Source: Pyrinomonadaceae bacterium (GTDB lineage Bacteria > Acidobacteriota > Blastocatellia > Pyrinomonadales > Pyrinomonadaceae). From it: a DNA stretch of 64,000 nt. The notes beneath the pieces were generated by a model. That model was not told where the DNA came from and ran no database searches. It was given only the letters and a program-made list of their open reading frames with translations. Where the stretch lies: contig JAVEDP010000041.1 of assembly GCA_030841085.1 (NCBI GenBank), forward strand, positions 248,001 to 312,000. The letters are read 5' to 3'. Positions 37,320-46,546 of this stretch are shown in pieces (the first letter of the stretch is position 1; every line of letters begins with the position of its first letter). The position numbers were made by a program, and so were the translations under genes.

Positions 37320-37329
37320 TTTCTTTGGT

Positions 37330-37560
37330 CAGTTGTCAGTTGTCAGTTGTCAGTTGTCAGTTGTCAGTTGTCAGTTGTCAGTTGTCAGTTGTCAGTTGTC
37401 AGTTGTCAGGTGTCAGTTGGTCTTTGGTCTTTGGTCTTTGGTCTTTGGTCTCTGGTCTTTGCTTTGTCTTTGTCTTTGGTCTTTGTCTTTGGTCTTTGTC
37501 TTTGTCTTTGTCTTTGCTTCTTTGCTTCTTTGCTTCTTTGTTCTTTATTCTGGAATCTGG
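37330..37560 (+). repeat. Long 7-bp-period array between murC and murG
   Basis: From 37330 eleven exact CAGTTGT units are followed in phase by CAGGTGT, CAGTTGG, four TCTTTGG units, TCTCTGG and TCTTTGC (to 37462). Looser TTTGTCT and TTTGCTTC-type repeats continue to about 37545 and TCTGGAA-type units to 37560. There is no gene in this 301-bp spacer. Confidence 0.95.
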
Positions 37561-37620
37561 AATTTGAAATCTGGAATCCGGCTCCTGCTTCTGCTCCGAG
37601 CTCCTGCTCCTACCGTCTGC

Positions 37621-38703
37621 TTATTTTCTTTCCACCATTCGCTCAACCAGATCAGCCACCTTCGCGGCCGCGTCGCCGCGGCCCATCGCGCGTGCAGCGT
37701 GCTCCATCGCAGTTACCTTCCCGGGTTCGCGCACGAGCATCTCAATCTCGGCCGCCAATCGTTGCGGCGAAAGATCCTGCTGCAGAATCATCTTTCCGGC
37801 ACCCGCCGCTTCCATTGCTTCCGCGTTCTTCCGCTGATGATCGTCGGCCGCAAACGGAAACGGAATCATCAGCGACGCCTTCCCGGCGGCAATCAATTCC
37901 GCAGTGGTCGTCGCCCCCGCCCGGCTAATCACCAAATCGGCATCCGCAAATGCGGCAACCATGTCGTCAATGTACTTCCTAACACTCGCTTGCTCGCCCC
38001 AACCCGATTTCGCATAGCCGGCTGCAACCTGTTCGTAGTCAGCGTCTCCAGTTTGATGCGTGACTCGCAACCTTGCCTTAACTTCACCGAGCAGCGGCAA
38101 CGCTTCAACCATCGCTTCGTTGATTGCGTGCGCGCCCTGCGACCCACCAAAGATCAGTATCGACAACTGCGCCGGGTCGCGCTGCTTTTGCGCTATCTCA
38201 AAGAACTCGCGTCGCACCGGATTACCTGTAACCACGCCTTTGCCGCGAAAGAACGGCAGCGCAGCGTCAAACGAAACTGCTGCCTTATCAATAAAACGCG
38301 CCAGCACCCGATTGGTCCAACCGGGCAACGCGTTGGATTCCATTACCAACGTCGGCAGTTTCAACAATGACGCAGTCAAAAGAACCGGACCCGAAACATA
38401 ACCGCCGGCGCCGATGACGACGTTCGGTCGAAATTCCTTAAGCAACGCTCGCGCCTGTCGCAGACTTTTTGGCAATACCAACAAACCGCGGACGCGCGCC
38501 GCGACACCAACATTCTTCAAGCCCGTGCTGTCAATGAGCGAAAGTTCAAAACCCGCGTTTGGAACCAGCTTGTTTTCAAGTCCGCGCGCCGTGCCCACAA
38601 ACTTCACTTCAGCGTCCGGATGGCGGCGCATAATTTCTTTTGCCACCGCAATCCCGGGATAGATGTGGCCGCCCGTGCCGCCGGCGGCGATCATTACGCG
38701 CAT
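37621..38703 (-). CDS. murG: UDP-N-acetylglucosamine--lipid I transferase MurG
   Basis: A 360-residue GT-B glycosyltransferase that turns lipid I into lipid II on the inner face of the membrane. The N-terminal loop IAAGGTGGHIYPGIAVA, VIGAGGYVSGPVLL and the donor-binding RAGATTTAELIAAGKASLMI are intact, as are IFGGSQGAHAIN and PFAADDHQRKNAEAM. ATG 38703 matches the homology start, four bases after ftsW. Confidence 0.97.
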   Translation of the reverse strand: MRVMIAAGGTGGHIYPGIAVAKEIMRRHPDAEVKFVGTARGLENKLVPNAGFELSLIDSTGLKNVGVAARVRGLLVLPKSLRQARALLKEFRPNVVIGAGGYVSGPVLLTASLLKLPTLVMESNALPGWTNRVLARFIDKAAVSFDAALPFFRGKGVVTGNPVRREFFEIAQKQRDPAQLSILIFGGSQGAHAINEAMVEALPLLGEVKARLRVTHQTGDADYEQVAAGYAKSGWGEQASVRKYIDDMVAAFADADLVISRAGATTTAELIAAGKASLMIPFPFAADDHQRKNAEAMEAAGAGKMILQQDLSPQRLAAEIEMLVREPGKVTAMEHAARAMGRGDAAAKVADLVERMVERK

Positions 38704-38707
38704 CGCG

Positions 38708-39907
38708 CTATCCCAACCTCGACGAAGCCACGCGTCGGGCCGGCGCCACGCGCAACCTTTTCGGTTTTCTATCGGCGACGGTTCCACGAGACTTCAGAGC
38801 CGAGAAACTTACTGAGCCGGTCGCGTGCTGCGAGATATTCAGCAAGATGCCCACCGCCGCCAGCGTCGGCACCAGCGACGAGCCGCCGTATGAAATGAAC
38901 GGCAGCGGAATACCTTTCGTCGGCACCAGGGACAGCACCACGCTGATATTGAACATTGCCTGGGCGACAATCCCAGTCACCAAACCCAACGACAGCAACA
39001 TGCCGAAACGATCTGGCGCCAACAGCGAAGTACGAATGCCGCGCCACAAGAACAGTGCAAAGATCAACACCACCGTTAACGTTCCAATAAGTCCCAGCTC
39101 TTCACCAATGACCGCGAAAATAAAATCGGAATGTGCAAAAGGCAGAAACATCATTTTCTGTTTGCCTTGCGCAAAGCCCAATCCATTTGGACCACCCGAA
39201 CCGATCGCGATCAGCGATTGCACAACTTGAAAACCGCTACCTTGCGCGTCCGCCCAGGGATCGAGAAACATGATCATGCGCCGCATACGAAACGGAACGA
39301 ATATCAATAAGCCTGCAACGCCAACCAACGCCGGCGCCGCGACCATTCCCAAATGCAAGAGGCGCGCACCTGATGTGTAGATCAAAACGCCGAAGATGAC
39401 TGCCAACATCATTGCCGTTCCCAGATCGGGCTCGGCCACCACCAGCACGGCCAGCAATCCGGTGATGAAAGCGCACGGAACAAAAGTGCGCCAGAACGAT
39501 TGCTCCTCGCCCGCATGCTTCTCGAGAAAGTAGGCAAGAAAGAGCGCCAGCACGAGTTTCGACAATTCCGACGGCTGAATTGAAAACCCTTTGAACTTGA
39601 TCCAGCGATGCGCGCCGTTAATTCTGCCAAAAGCGAAGACAGCCAGCAGCATCAGTATCGTCAGCAGCAGCAATCCGTAAACAATGCGCCGATCGCGCAG
39701 CCGGTTGTAATCAAACTGCATGGCAGCGAGCATCACCACGAAACCGATCGACGTCCAGATGGCTTGCTTGATCACGTAATAATATTGCGTGCCGTTTTCG
39801 CGCTGCGCTATCACCGCCGAGGCGCTGTAAACCATGACCACGCCAAACAGCGCCAACCCGATGGTCGCTGCGAAAAGCCATTTGTCTGGATAGAGCTTCT
39901 TTGCCAT
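38708..39907 (-). CDS. ftsW: SEDS-family peptidoglycan polymerase FtsW
   Basis: A 399-residue membrane protein with about ten helices. SEDS markers are VMVYSASAVIAQ, LSKLVLALFLAYFLEKH, FAHSDFIFAVIGEELGLIG and LPFISYGGSSLVPTL. With FtsI it builds septal peptidoglycan. ATG 39907 was preferred over the TTG four codons upstream. An inverted heptamer array lies between it and murD. The last 25 residues form a basic tail. Confidence 0.95.
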   Translation of the reverse strand: MAKKLYPDKWLFAATIGLALFGVVMVYSASAVIAQRENGTQYYYVIKQAIWTSIGFVVMLAAMQFDYNRLRDRRIVYGLLLLTILMLLAVFAFGRINGAHRWIKFKGFSIQPSELSKLVLALFLAYFLEKHAGEEQSFWRTFVPCAFITGLLAVLVVAEPDLGTAMMLAVIFGVLIYTSGARLLHLGMVAAPALVGVAGLLIFVPFRMRRMIMFLDPWADAQGSGFQVVQSLIAIGSGGPNGLGFAQGKQKMMFLPFAHSDFIFAVIGEELGLIGTLTVVLIFALFLWRGIRTSLLAPDRFGMLLSLGLVTGIVAQAMFNISVVLSLVPTKGIPLPFISYGGSSLVPTLAAVGILLNISQHATGSVSFSALKSRGTVADRKPKRLRVAPARRVASSRLG

Positions 39908-39910
39908 TTT

Positions 39911-39988
39911 TAGTTTCAAGTTTCAGGTTTCAAGTTTCAAATCTCAGGCGTGATTAACCTGAAACTTGCAACTTGAGACTTGAAACTT
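39911..39988. repeat. Inverted pair of 7-bp-period arrays (GTTTCAA type)
   Basis: GTTTCAA, GTTTCAG, GTTTCAA, GTTTCAA (39913-39940) face the reverse-complement array CTGAAAC, TTGCAAC, TTGAGAC, TTGAAAC (39959-39986). The right array encodes the last residues of MurD (SSLKLQVSG). Confidence 0.9.
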
Positions 39989-41327
39989 CTTCTTTAAAGA
40001 CCCGTCCGCGATGTTCAAAGCTATCGAACATGTCAAAACTCGCGCATGCCGGCGCGAGCAAAACGATGTCGCCGGGTTCTGCGGCCTGAAATGAAATCGT
40101 GACCGCGTCCTTCATATCCGTCGCAAACTTAGTCGTTGCAAACTGTCCTAACTCATCGTCAATTGTTTGCGCGTCTTCGCCGATCAGAACAAGCATGCGC
40201 ACCTTCTTGCGAACCAGCGACGCCAGCGGAAGATACGGCGCCTTTTTGCCGCGTCCGCCCAAAATCAAAATGATCTTTCCCGGCTCATCCGCAAAAGCCT
40301 CGAGCGCTTTCAGCGTCGCGTCCACGCTCGTCGCTTTCGAGTCGTTATAAAACTTGACGCCGTTCAACTCTGAAACAAACTCGAGCCGGTGCTCAACTGG
40401 CTGAAAACTGTTTAGCGTTGCGCGCATCGACTCGGGCGCCGCGCCACACGCCAAGCCGGCTGCCAGCGCCGCCAGCACATTCTCAACATTGTGCAGACCA
40501 CGCAGTTGTATTTCGTCTCGCTGCAGCAGGACTTTCTCCCCATCTTTGGTGCGCGAAACAATTTCGCTGCCGCGCAGGAACAAGCCTTCATCCAGTTCCC
40601 GCTTGACGCTGAACCTGACCACCTGGGCGCGCAAACCACCTGCCCAACTCGAAACGATCTCGTCGTCCGCATTCAGAATCGCCAGGTCGCCCGCAACCTG
40701 GTTCATAAAAATCCGGTGCTTGGCGCCGGCGTAATCAGTCAATGATTCGTAACGATCCATATGATTCGGCGTAACGTTCAAAACCGCGGCAACAGACGGA
40801 TGAAAATCCTTGATCGTTTCCAACTGAAAACTGGATAACTCGGCAACCGTCCAGCCGTCTTCGCGGGAACTTTCAACGAGCGAAATCAATGGGGTGCCGA
40901 TGTTGCCGCCAACTTGCGTCGGCACTCCCGCGTTTTTCAAAAACTCTCCAACCAGCGTCGTAGTCGTTGTCTTGCCGTTCGAACCCGTTATCGCGACGAC
41001 GCGCCCTTTCAAGAATCGTGACGCCAGCTCAACTTCGCCAATCACTTCCGCGCCCGCCCGCTCGGCGTAGCGAATGGGAATGGATTTCGTTGGCACCCCC
41101 GGGCTGACGATTACTAATTCGAGCTGGTCCAACAACCAACCCGGCAATTCGCCTGGCAAAAACCCGATGCCATCTGTTTTCAAAGCGAGCGCTTCCGCGT
41201 TCCACTCTTCAAGCGGCTTGGCGTCGTTCAATGCAACGGTTGCTCCACGCTTTGCCAAGAACTTCGCGCAAGCAATGCCACTGCGCGCCGCTCCTATCAC
41301 CAAAGCTTTCTTGCCATTCAATTCCAA
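39954..41327 (-). CDS. murD: UDP-N-acetylmuramoylalanine--D-glutamate ligase
   Basis: A 457-residue Mur ligase that adds D-Glu. The UDP domain opens ALVIGAARSGIACAKFLAKRG. The ATP loop is GSNGKTTTTTLVGEFL, followed by NHMDRYESLTDYAGAK and FYNDSKATSVDATLKAL. The last nine codons (SSLKLQVSG) lie in a heptamer array, so the original C-terminus has probably been replaced by repeat sequence. It sits between mraY and ftsW as usual. Confidence 0.96.
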   Translation of the reverse strand: MELNGKKALVIGAARSGIACAKFLAKRGATVALNDAKPLEEWNAEALALKTDGIGFLPGELPGWLLDQLELVIVSPGVPTKSIPIRYAERAGAEVIGEVELASRFLKGRVVAITGSNGKTTTTTLVGEFLKNAGVPTQVGGNIGTPLISLVESSREDGWTVAELSSFQLETIKDFHPSVAAVLNVTPNHMDRYESLTDYAGAKHRIFMNQVAGDLAILNADDEIVSSWAGGLRAQVVRFSVKRELDEGLFLRGSEIVSRTKDGEKVLLQRDEIQLRGLHNVENVLAALAAGLACGAAPESMRATLNSFQPVEHRLEFVSELNGVKFYNDSKATSVDATLKALEAFADEPGKIILILGGRGKKAPYLPLASLVRKKVRMLVLIGEDAQTIDDELGQFATTKFATDMKDAVTISFQAAEPGDIVLLAPACASFDMFDSFEHRGRVFKEEVSSLKLQVSG

Positions 41328-41349
41328 ACAATCTCACGTCCAATTTAAA

Positions 41350-41438
41350 CAGTCGGCAGACGGCAGCAGCAGTCGGCAGCACGTTTCTTAAGAAGGCATC
41401 CGGCTTTAACTGCCGACTGCTGCTGCCTACTGCCAACT
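41350..41438. repeat. Inverted pair of CAGTCGGCAG-type arrays
   Basis: CAGTCGGCAGACGGCAGCAG (41350-41369 and on to 41380) faces its reverse complement at 41408-41438. The arms match at most positions and could pair over about 30 bp. They fill the murD-mraY spacer. Confidence 0.8.
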
Positions 41439-41440
41439 GA

Positions 41441-42595
41441 TCAACGCAGCTTCAGCGTCGACAGACTTAACAGCGCAAACAGGATCGCCAGAATCAAAAA
41501 GCGAAAGACGATCTTCGATTCCTTCCAATCCTGCATTTCAAAGTGATGATGCAGCGGCGTCATCTTGAACATGCGCCGCCCGGTGCCTGTCGTGCGCTTA
41601 GTCATCTTAAAAACGCCCACTTGCAACACCACTGAAAGCGCTTCGATCACAAACACGCCGCCAACCATCAGCAGCATGAATTCCTGTTTGGTCAGCACTG
41701 CCACCGTGCCAATCGCGCCGCCGATGGCCAGACTGCCGACGTCGCCCATAAAGACTTCGGCCGGCGGCGCGTTGTACCAAAGGAAGCCCAAACTCGCGCC
41801 CGCCATGGCGCCGCAAAAGACCGTCAACTCCGCCGCTTCAGGCCGGTGCGTCAATTCCAGGTAACGCGCCCAGCGCGCATCGCTGGCGAGATAAGTAAAG
41901 CCCGTCAACGCCGTCATCGCGATAAAGGTCACGCTGATCGCCAAACCGTCCAAGCCGTCCGTCAGGTTCACTGCGTTGGACGAGCCGAGCAACACGACAA
42001 TAATCAGGACAAGATAAAAATAAGGTCCGATAAAACTTTTCCCGTTTGGATCGGCCGTCGCTTTCAAAAACGGTATGCTGACGTTCCAGGAATAATCGCT
42101 CGCGAAGTATTTCGTCAGTATGAAAAGAACGACCCAAACACCTACGGCCACCAGCAATTGTCCGAGCAGTTTTTGCTTGCCGGTCAAGCCAAGGCTGCGC
42201 TGCTTGGCCATCTTGTAGTAGTCGTCGGCAAAACCGATGGCGCCAAACAACAACGTCGCGATAACGACCGTCCATACATAAACGCTCGACAGCCGCGCCC
42301 ACAGCAAAGTCGAACCAATTACCGAACCGACGATCAGCACGCCGCCCATCGTTGGCGTGCCGCGCTTGGCCATGTGTCCCTGCGGGCCTTCCTCGCGAAT
42401 CTGTTGTCCGATATTCCATCTTCGTAAACCTTCGATCAGCTTGCCGCCAAACAACAACGACAACAGCAGCGCGGTGATCGACGCGTAGGCCGTGCGAAAA
42501 GTAACGTACTGAAAAACGTTGAGCGCCTTGACGACATACCAATCCTTGTCCTTGAAGTGACCGTAGAACAGTTCGTATAAAACGTAATAGATCAT
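41441..42595 (-). CDS. mraY: Phospho-N-acetylmuramoyl-pentapeptide transferase
   Basis: A 384-residue membrane enzyme with about ten helices that transfers phospho-MurNAc-pentapeptide to undecaprenyl phosphate, giving lipid I. The acidic active-site segments [16 protein letters not shown] and [16 protein letters not shown] and the final [15 protein letters not shown] are intact. It is nine bases downstream of murF. Length is usual for the family. Confidence 0.97.
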   Translation of the reverse strand: MIYYVLYELFYGHFKDKDWYVVKALNVFQYVTFRTAYASITALLLSLLFGGKLIEGLRRWNIGQQIREEGPQGHMAKRGTPTMGGVLIVGSVIGSTLLWARLSSVYVWTVVIATLLFGAIGFADDYYKMAKQRSLGLTGKQKLLGQLLVAVGVWVVLFILTKYFASDYSWNVSIPFLKATADPNGKSFIGPYFYLVLIIVVLLGSSNAVNLTDGLDGLAISVTFIAMTALTGFTYLASDARWARYLELTHRPEAAELTVFCGAMAGASLGFLWYNAPPAEVFMGDVGSLAIGGAIGTVAVLTKQEFMLLMVGGVFVIEALSVVLQVGVFKMTKRTTGTGRRMFKMTPLHHHFEMQDWKESKIVFRFLILAILFALLSLSTLKLR

Positions 42596-42604
42596 CTGTT
42601 TTCG

Positions 42605-44083
42605 CTAAGGCCTATTCGTTTTGCCTGCCAGCGGAAATCGATCTCGAATAGCGCGCACTATCTTGTCGGTTGCAACTCCGCGCGAACCCTTTATCAAGAC
42701 CAGGTCGCCTGCTTTGATCTCTGTCACGATGGACCGCGCCGCTTCATTTGAGTCGGCAAAGAACCTTGTTTCCTTCAGGCCTGCATCCTTAGCACCGCTG
42801 ACAATCTCAGCAGCCAGGCCGCGGACTCCCCACACAGCGTCTATTCCGGTGCGTGCAATTTCGGCTCCCGTTTCTCGATGCAGTGCCGCAGATTCAGGCC
42901 CAAGTTCCAACATCTCTCCCGCAATAACAATGCTTCGCGACGATCGCGTTCCGCCTTCGGTTATCGTCCGCACCATGTTCACCAGCGAGCGCGGATTCGA
43001 ATTGTACGAATCATCAACAACGCGGAAGCCGGCGGCAAAATCGAGCACCTCGCCGCGCATCGGTGGCGGTTCGGCGCTGCTCAGCGCGTCTGCGATCTTT
43101 TCCGGCGTGACGCCAAAAGAAGTTGCCACCGCCGCCGCGGCCAGCGCGTTCATCAGGTTGTGTCGCCCACTCATCGGCAACCTCGCCGGCGAGTCGCCCA
43201 GCGGCGTTTGCAAACGAAAACTAATCAACCCCAGGTGGCCGGCATCGATCTCTTTCGCCGTAACGTCCGCCGAATTTTCAATGCCAAACGTGATGGCACG
43301 GCCCGTGTGTTTCTCGCGCATGCGCATGACCAGCGCGTCATCCGCATTCAGGACCGCGACGCCGTCGGGCTTTAATCCTTCAATCAGTTCCGCCTTTGCG
43401 GCAGCGATGTTTTCAATCGTGCCGAGATATTCAAGATGCACTGGCGCCACCATCAGCTCAACCGCGATGTCAGGCGGCGTGATTTCGCACAACCGCCGAA
43501 TCTCATGAGTCGGTGACGACATTCCCATTTCGAGTACTGCCACATCGAACTGATCCGGCCTGCGGCCTTCGCTCACCATTTGCAAAACCGAAAGCGGTAA
43601 GCCGAGACCGTTGTTGTAATTCTTCTCGCTCTTCAAAACGCGCCGCCCGCTGTTGCTCAAAAGATGGGCCGTTAATTCCTTGGCGGTGGTTTTTCCGGCG
43701 CTGCCGGTTATGGCGACCACTGGCTTCGCCCATTGCTGGTAAACGCGATGGGCCAGGGTCTGCAATGCTGCAATCGCGTCGTCAACCAGCAGCAAACGAT
43801 CGTTCAATCGCTGCAGGTTTGCGTCAGCGCGCACTCGATCGGCGCGCGCAACAGCGGCCACTGCTCCCTGGGCCAGCGCGTCGGCGATATATTGATGCGC
43901 GTCAGCGAAAGTGCCGTTAAAGCCGGCGCGGGCGTAATCTTCCTGCGACAGCGCAAAGAAAAGTTCGCCCGCGCCAACTGATCGCGAGTCAATCGAAAAG
44001 TCTTTGATTTCTTTGTCAAACAACTCGGGGCTTGCGCCTGTGGCGTTCGCGCCCATTAAAAGCGATGCTTGCCCAACCTTCAC
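42605..44083 (-). CDS. murF: UDP-N-acetylmuramoyl-tripeptide--D-Ala-D-Ala ligase
   Basis: A 492-residue Mur ligase that adds D-Ala-D-Ala. The N-terminal domain (KDFSIDSRSVGAGELFFALS) and ATP loop (GSAGKTTAKELTAHLL) are MurF-type, as are NYNNGLGLPLSVLQM and DDSYNSNPRSLVNMVRTI. The GTG start overlaps the stop of the 78-aa gene by 4 bp, so it is translationally coupled to that gene. MurE, normally the upstream neighbour, is not here. Confidence 0.95.
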   Translation of the reverse strand: MKVGQASLLMGANATGASPELFDKEIKDFSIDSRSVGAGELFFALSQEDYARAGFNGTFADAHQYIADALAQGAVAAVARADRVRADANLQRLNDRLLLVDDAIAALQTLAHRVYQQWAKPVVAITGSAGKTTAKELTAHLLSNSGRRVLKSEKNYNNGLGLPLSVLQMVSEGRRPDQFDVAVLEMGMSSPTHEIRRLCEITPPDIAVELMVAPVHLEYLGTIENIAAAKAELIEGLKPDGVAVLNADDALVMRMREKHTGRAITFGIENSADVTAKEIDAGHLGLISFRLQTPLGDSPARLPMSGRHNLMNALAAAAVATSFGVTPEKIADALSSAEPPPMRGEVLDFAAGFRVVDDSYNSNPRSLVNMVRTITEGGTRSSRSIVIAGEMLELGPESAALHRETGAEIARTGIDAVWGVRGLAAEIVSGAKDAGLKETRFFADSNEAARSIVTEIKAGDLVLIKGSRGVATDKIVRAIRDRFPLAGKTNRP

Positions 44084-44316
44084 GTGATGCCAACCTCTTG
44101 CGCCGCTGAACTCAATTCGATACTCGATAACGATTCTCTCATTGCCGACTCATCATCGAGAAACGTGGCCTTCGGCACGCTAAAACCTTGATCCAATTCG
44201 CGGCCGATCGTCGCCTTCGTGAAACGGTTGTTGCGCAATCGTTTGCGGCACGCTGTTACTCTTTCTCTAAGTTCACTTCCGGCAAAATCGGCCAGCGGCG
44301 TTCGTTGGGGGATCAT
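44080..44316 (-). CDS. Unknown 78-aa protein in the murE position
   Basis: A 78-residue protein that I do not recognise. It begins IPQRTPLADFAGSELRERV and is rich in Arg, Leu and Ser, with no membrane segment. ATG 44316 is preceded by CGGAG at nine bases, and its stop overlaps the murF start, so it is probably a real gene. It lies exactly where murE stands in most dcw clusters, between ftsI and murF. Nothing in it resembles the Mur ligase fold. Confidence 0.6.
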   Translation of the reverse strand: MIPQRTPLADFAGSELRERVTACRKRLRNNRFTKATIGRELDQGFSVPKATFLDDESAMRESLSSIELSSAAQEVGIT

Positions 44317-44363
44317 GTGTTATGGCTCCGTGAACGTTTAAGTTAACTTCCCAGTTTCGTGCT

Positions 44364-46463
44364 TCAGTTGGGCCGGCCGAAATCGAGGTAGATCGTTTGG
44401 CCCGATTGCAATTCAGTCCCCGGTTCGGGCGTTTGTTTGATGACGCGGCCTTCACCATGAGCTTCAAGTTGCAAACCAAGTTGCGCACAGGCGCGCGCCA
44501 CGTCGCGCACGCTGCGCCCGCGCAGGTCCGGCATCAACATCGATTTGTTGGTTGAGATCGCATAAACAACTTCGCCGCTGTTGGTCCTGGAAACAACTTT
44601 AGGCAAAGTGGCCGCACTCGATCGTTTCTCTTCTTCAATTTGATTTTGTAGTTTCGCGTCGCGCGCCGGCGCTTCACGCACGCTCGCCACCAGCTCGTTC
44701 GCGTTTTTGAATTCGGTATCAGGCATTACGCCCATCTCGGGCAGAATCTGTTCGGCGATCTGGCGAAACACCGGCGCCGCCACGTCACCGCCGTGGTACG
44801 CGCCGGCCGGCTCGTCAATCACAACGATGATTACGACTGCCGGGTTGTTGACGGGTGCAAAGCCGACAAACGATGCGATGTATTTCGAGTTCGAATAGCG
44901 CTTGGTTTGCGGATCGATCTTTTGTGCCGTGCCGGTTTTGCCGGCGGCTGAGTAGCCATCCAGTTGCGCCTTCTTGGCGGTCCCGTTGAGCGTCACGACT
45001 TCCAGCATCCCTCGCAACGCGCGCGCTGTGTCTTTGCTGATCACGCGATGCTGTTCCGGATTGGGCCGGTAAATGCTCGTGCCGGTTGCCGATCGAATTT
45101 CGCGAATAAGATGTGGCGCAATGCGTACGCCGTCGTTCGCCAGTGCGCCAAATGCTGCGGCCATCTGCAACGGCGTCACGCCAACTTCCTGGCCGATGGC
45201 AATCGAACCAATGGACGACGGCAGCCAATGGCTAACCGGATGAATCATGCCGGCACTCTCGCCGGGCAATTCGATTCCGGTTCGTGAACCAAAACCAAAG
45301 CGCGTGATGTATTCGTACATCGTCGGATCGCCCACGCGCAGTCCCAGTTTGATCGCGGCCACGTTGCTTGATTTGGCGAGCGCTTCGGTCAGCGTCAGAT
45401 TTCCAAAGGGTTTGTGATCGTGAATGACGCGTTTGGCGACCGTGATCGAACCCATCTGGCAATCGATATGATCGTCAGGTTTCGCCAACCCTTTTTCGAT
45501 GGCCGCGGAGTAGGCAACAACTTTGAATGTGGAGCCGGGTTCGTAAATATTTTGCAGCGCCCAGTTGGCCCGCGCGGCGGGCGGCGCGGCGCCCACGTTG
45601 TTTGGATCAAACGTGGGGGCGTTTGCCAACGCCAGAATCTCGCCGGTGTGCGGATCCATGACGATTGCCGTTCCCGACTTCGCATGCGACTCGGCAATTG
45701 CTGACGTCAAGGCTGCTTCGGCCGCGTACTGAATGGACTGGTCAATCGTTAGAACAATTGTGTGACCAGGCCGTCCGGGAATTTCAGTGCTCTCGTAAGC
45801 AAGCCCGCGCGAGTCTTTTTCAATGAACAACTTCCCAGGCTCGCCGATTATCTTTTCATTGAAGGCTTGTTCAATTCCGGCCAGCCCGTTTCCATCGAGG
45901 CCAACAAAGCCCAGCACGTTGGCCGCGAGTGGTCCGTTCGGATAAAAGCGTTTCGGCTCTTTGCGTGTATGCACGGCGGGCAGGTTCATCGCCTCCAACG
46001 CCAGCGCCTGGTCGGGATCGATGCGGCGGGCGATCCAAAGAAAGCCGCGACCGTTTTTTCGCGCGTCCGTAATTTGGCCGAGCAGTTCTTTCTGGTTCAA
46101 ACCCAACACAGAAGAAAGACTGTTCGCAGTGCAGTCGATCTCTCCCAGCGTCTGTGCTTCGGTTTCTTTCTTCTCCGTCTTGAATTCGTCGGGCGCAACA
46201 AACACCGAGGTCGTGTCGATGGTGCGCGCCAGTTCACGCTCACGACGATCGAGCAGCGGCCCGCGCTGTGGCGCCGTTTCAATCGCATCCTGCTGTTGCC
46301 GGTGTGCGCGTTCGACCAACCGGTCGTGACTTGAAACTTGCAAATAGACCAGCCGGGCGCTGATGCCCAACATCCAGAAAACCACGAACGCCGCAACAAA
46401 CAACGTGCGGCGAATCGAAACGTCGGATTGTGCTTCTGATTGAGCGGAAGAGCGCGCCAACAT
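44364..46463 (-). CDS. ftsI: Septal penicillin-binding protein FtsI (PBP3) with PASTA domain
   Basis: A 699-residue transpeptidase. One membrane helix (TLFVAAFVVFWMLGISARLV) is followed by a dimerisation domain (RGPLLDRRERELARTIDT). The catalytic domain has GSTFKV (nucleophile Ser near 311), SSN near 365 and KTGT near 508. The C-terminus (SMLMPDLRGRSVRDVARACA to TIYLDFGRP) is one PASTA domain, found in SpoVD- and PBP2x-type proteins and absent from proteobacterial FtsI. It crosslinks septal peptidoglycan. Located downstream of ftsL. Confidence 0.95.
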   Translation of the reverse strand: MLARSSAQSEAQSDVSIRRTLFVAAFVVFWMLGISARLVYLQVSSHDRLVERAHRQQQDAIETAPQRGPLLDRRERELARTIDTTSVFVAPDEFKTEKKETEAQTLGEIDCTANSLSSVLGLNQKELLGQITDARKNGRGFLWIARRIDPDQALALEAMNLPAVHTRKEPKRFYPNGPLAANVLGFVGLDGNGLAGIEQAFNEKIIGEPGKLFIEKDSRGLAYESTEIPGRPGHTIVLTIDQSIQYAAEAALTSAIAESHAKSGTAIVMDPHTGEILALANAPTFDPNNVGAAPPAARANWALQNIYEPGSTFKVVAYSAAIEKGLAKPDDHIDCQMGSITVAKRVIHDHKPFGNLTLTEALAKSSNVAAIKLGLRVGDPTMYEYITRFGFGSRTGIELPGESAGMIHPVSHWLPSSIGSIAIGQEVGVTPLQMAAAFGALANDGVRIAPHLIREIRSATGTSIYRPNPEQHRVISKDTARALRGMLEVVTLNGTAKKAQLDGYSAAGKTGTAQKIDPQTKRYSNSKYIASFVGFAPVNNPAVVIIVVIDEPAGAYHGGDVAAPVFRQIAEQILPEMGVMPDTEFKNANELVASVREAPARDAKLQNQIEEEKRSSAATLPKVVSRTNSGEVVYAISTNKSMLMPDLRGRSVRDVARACAQLGLQLEAHGEGRVIKQTPEPGTELQSGQTIYLDFGRPN

Positions 46464-46546
46464 TCCCTGGGTTCCCTTCTAACAAACTGATGAGGGAGAG
46501 CAACTCCACCGAACTTCCCCGGCGAGTTGCGAATCGCTAACGATTA

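Noticed and set aside
37293-38370. Long plus-strand frame through the heptamer array and murG
   Set aside because: The open frame comes from a 7-bp repeat, which keeps all three frames free of stops, and from the antisense of murG.
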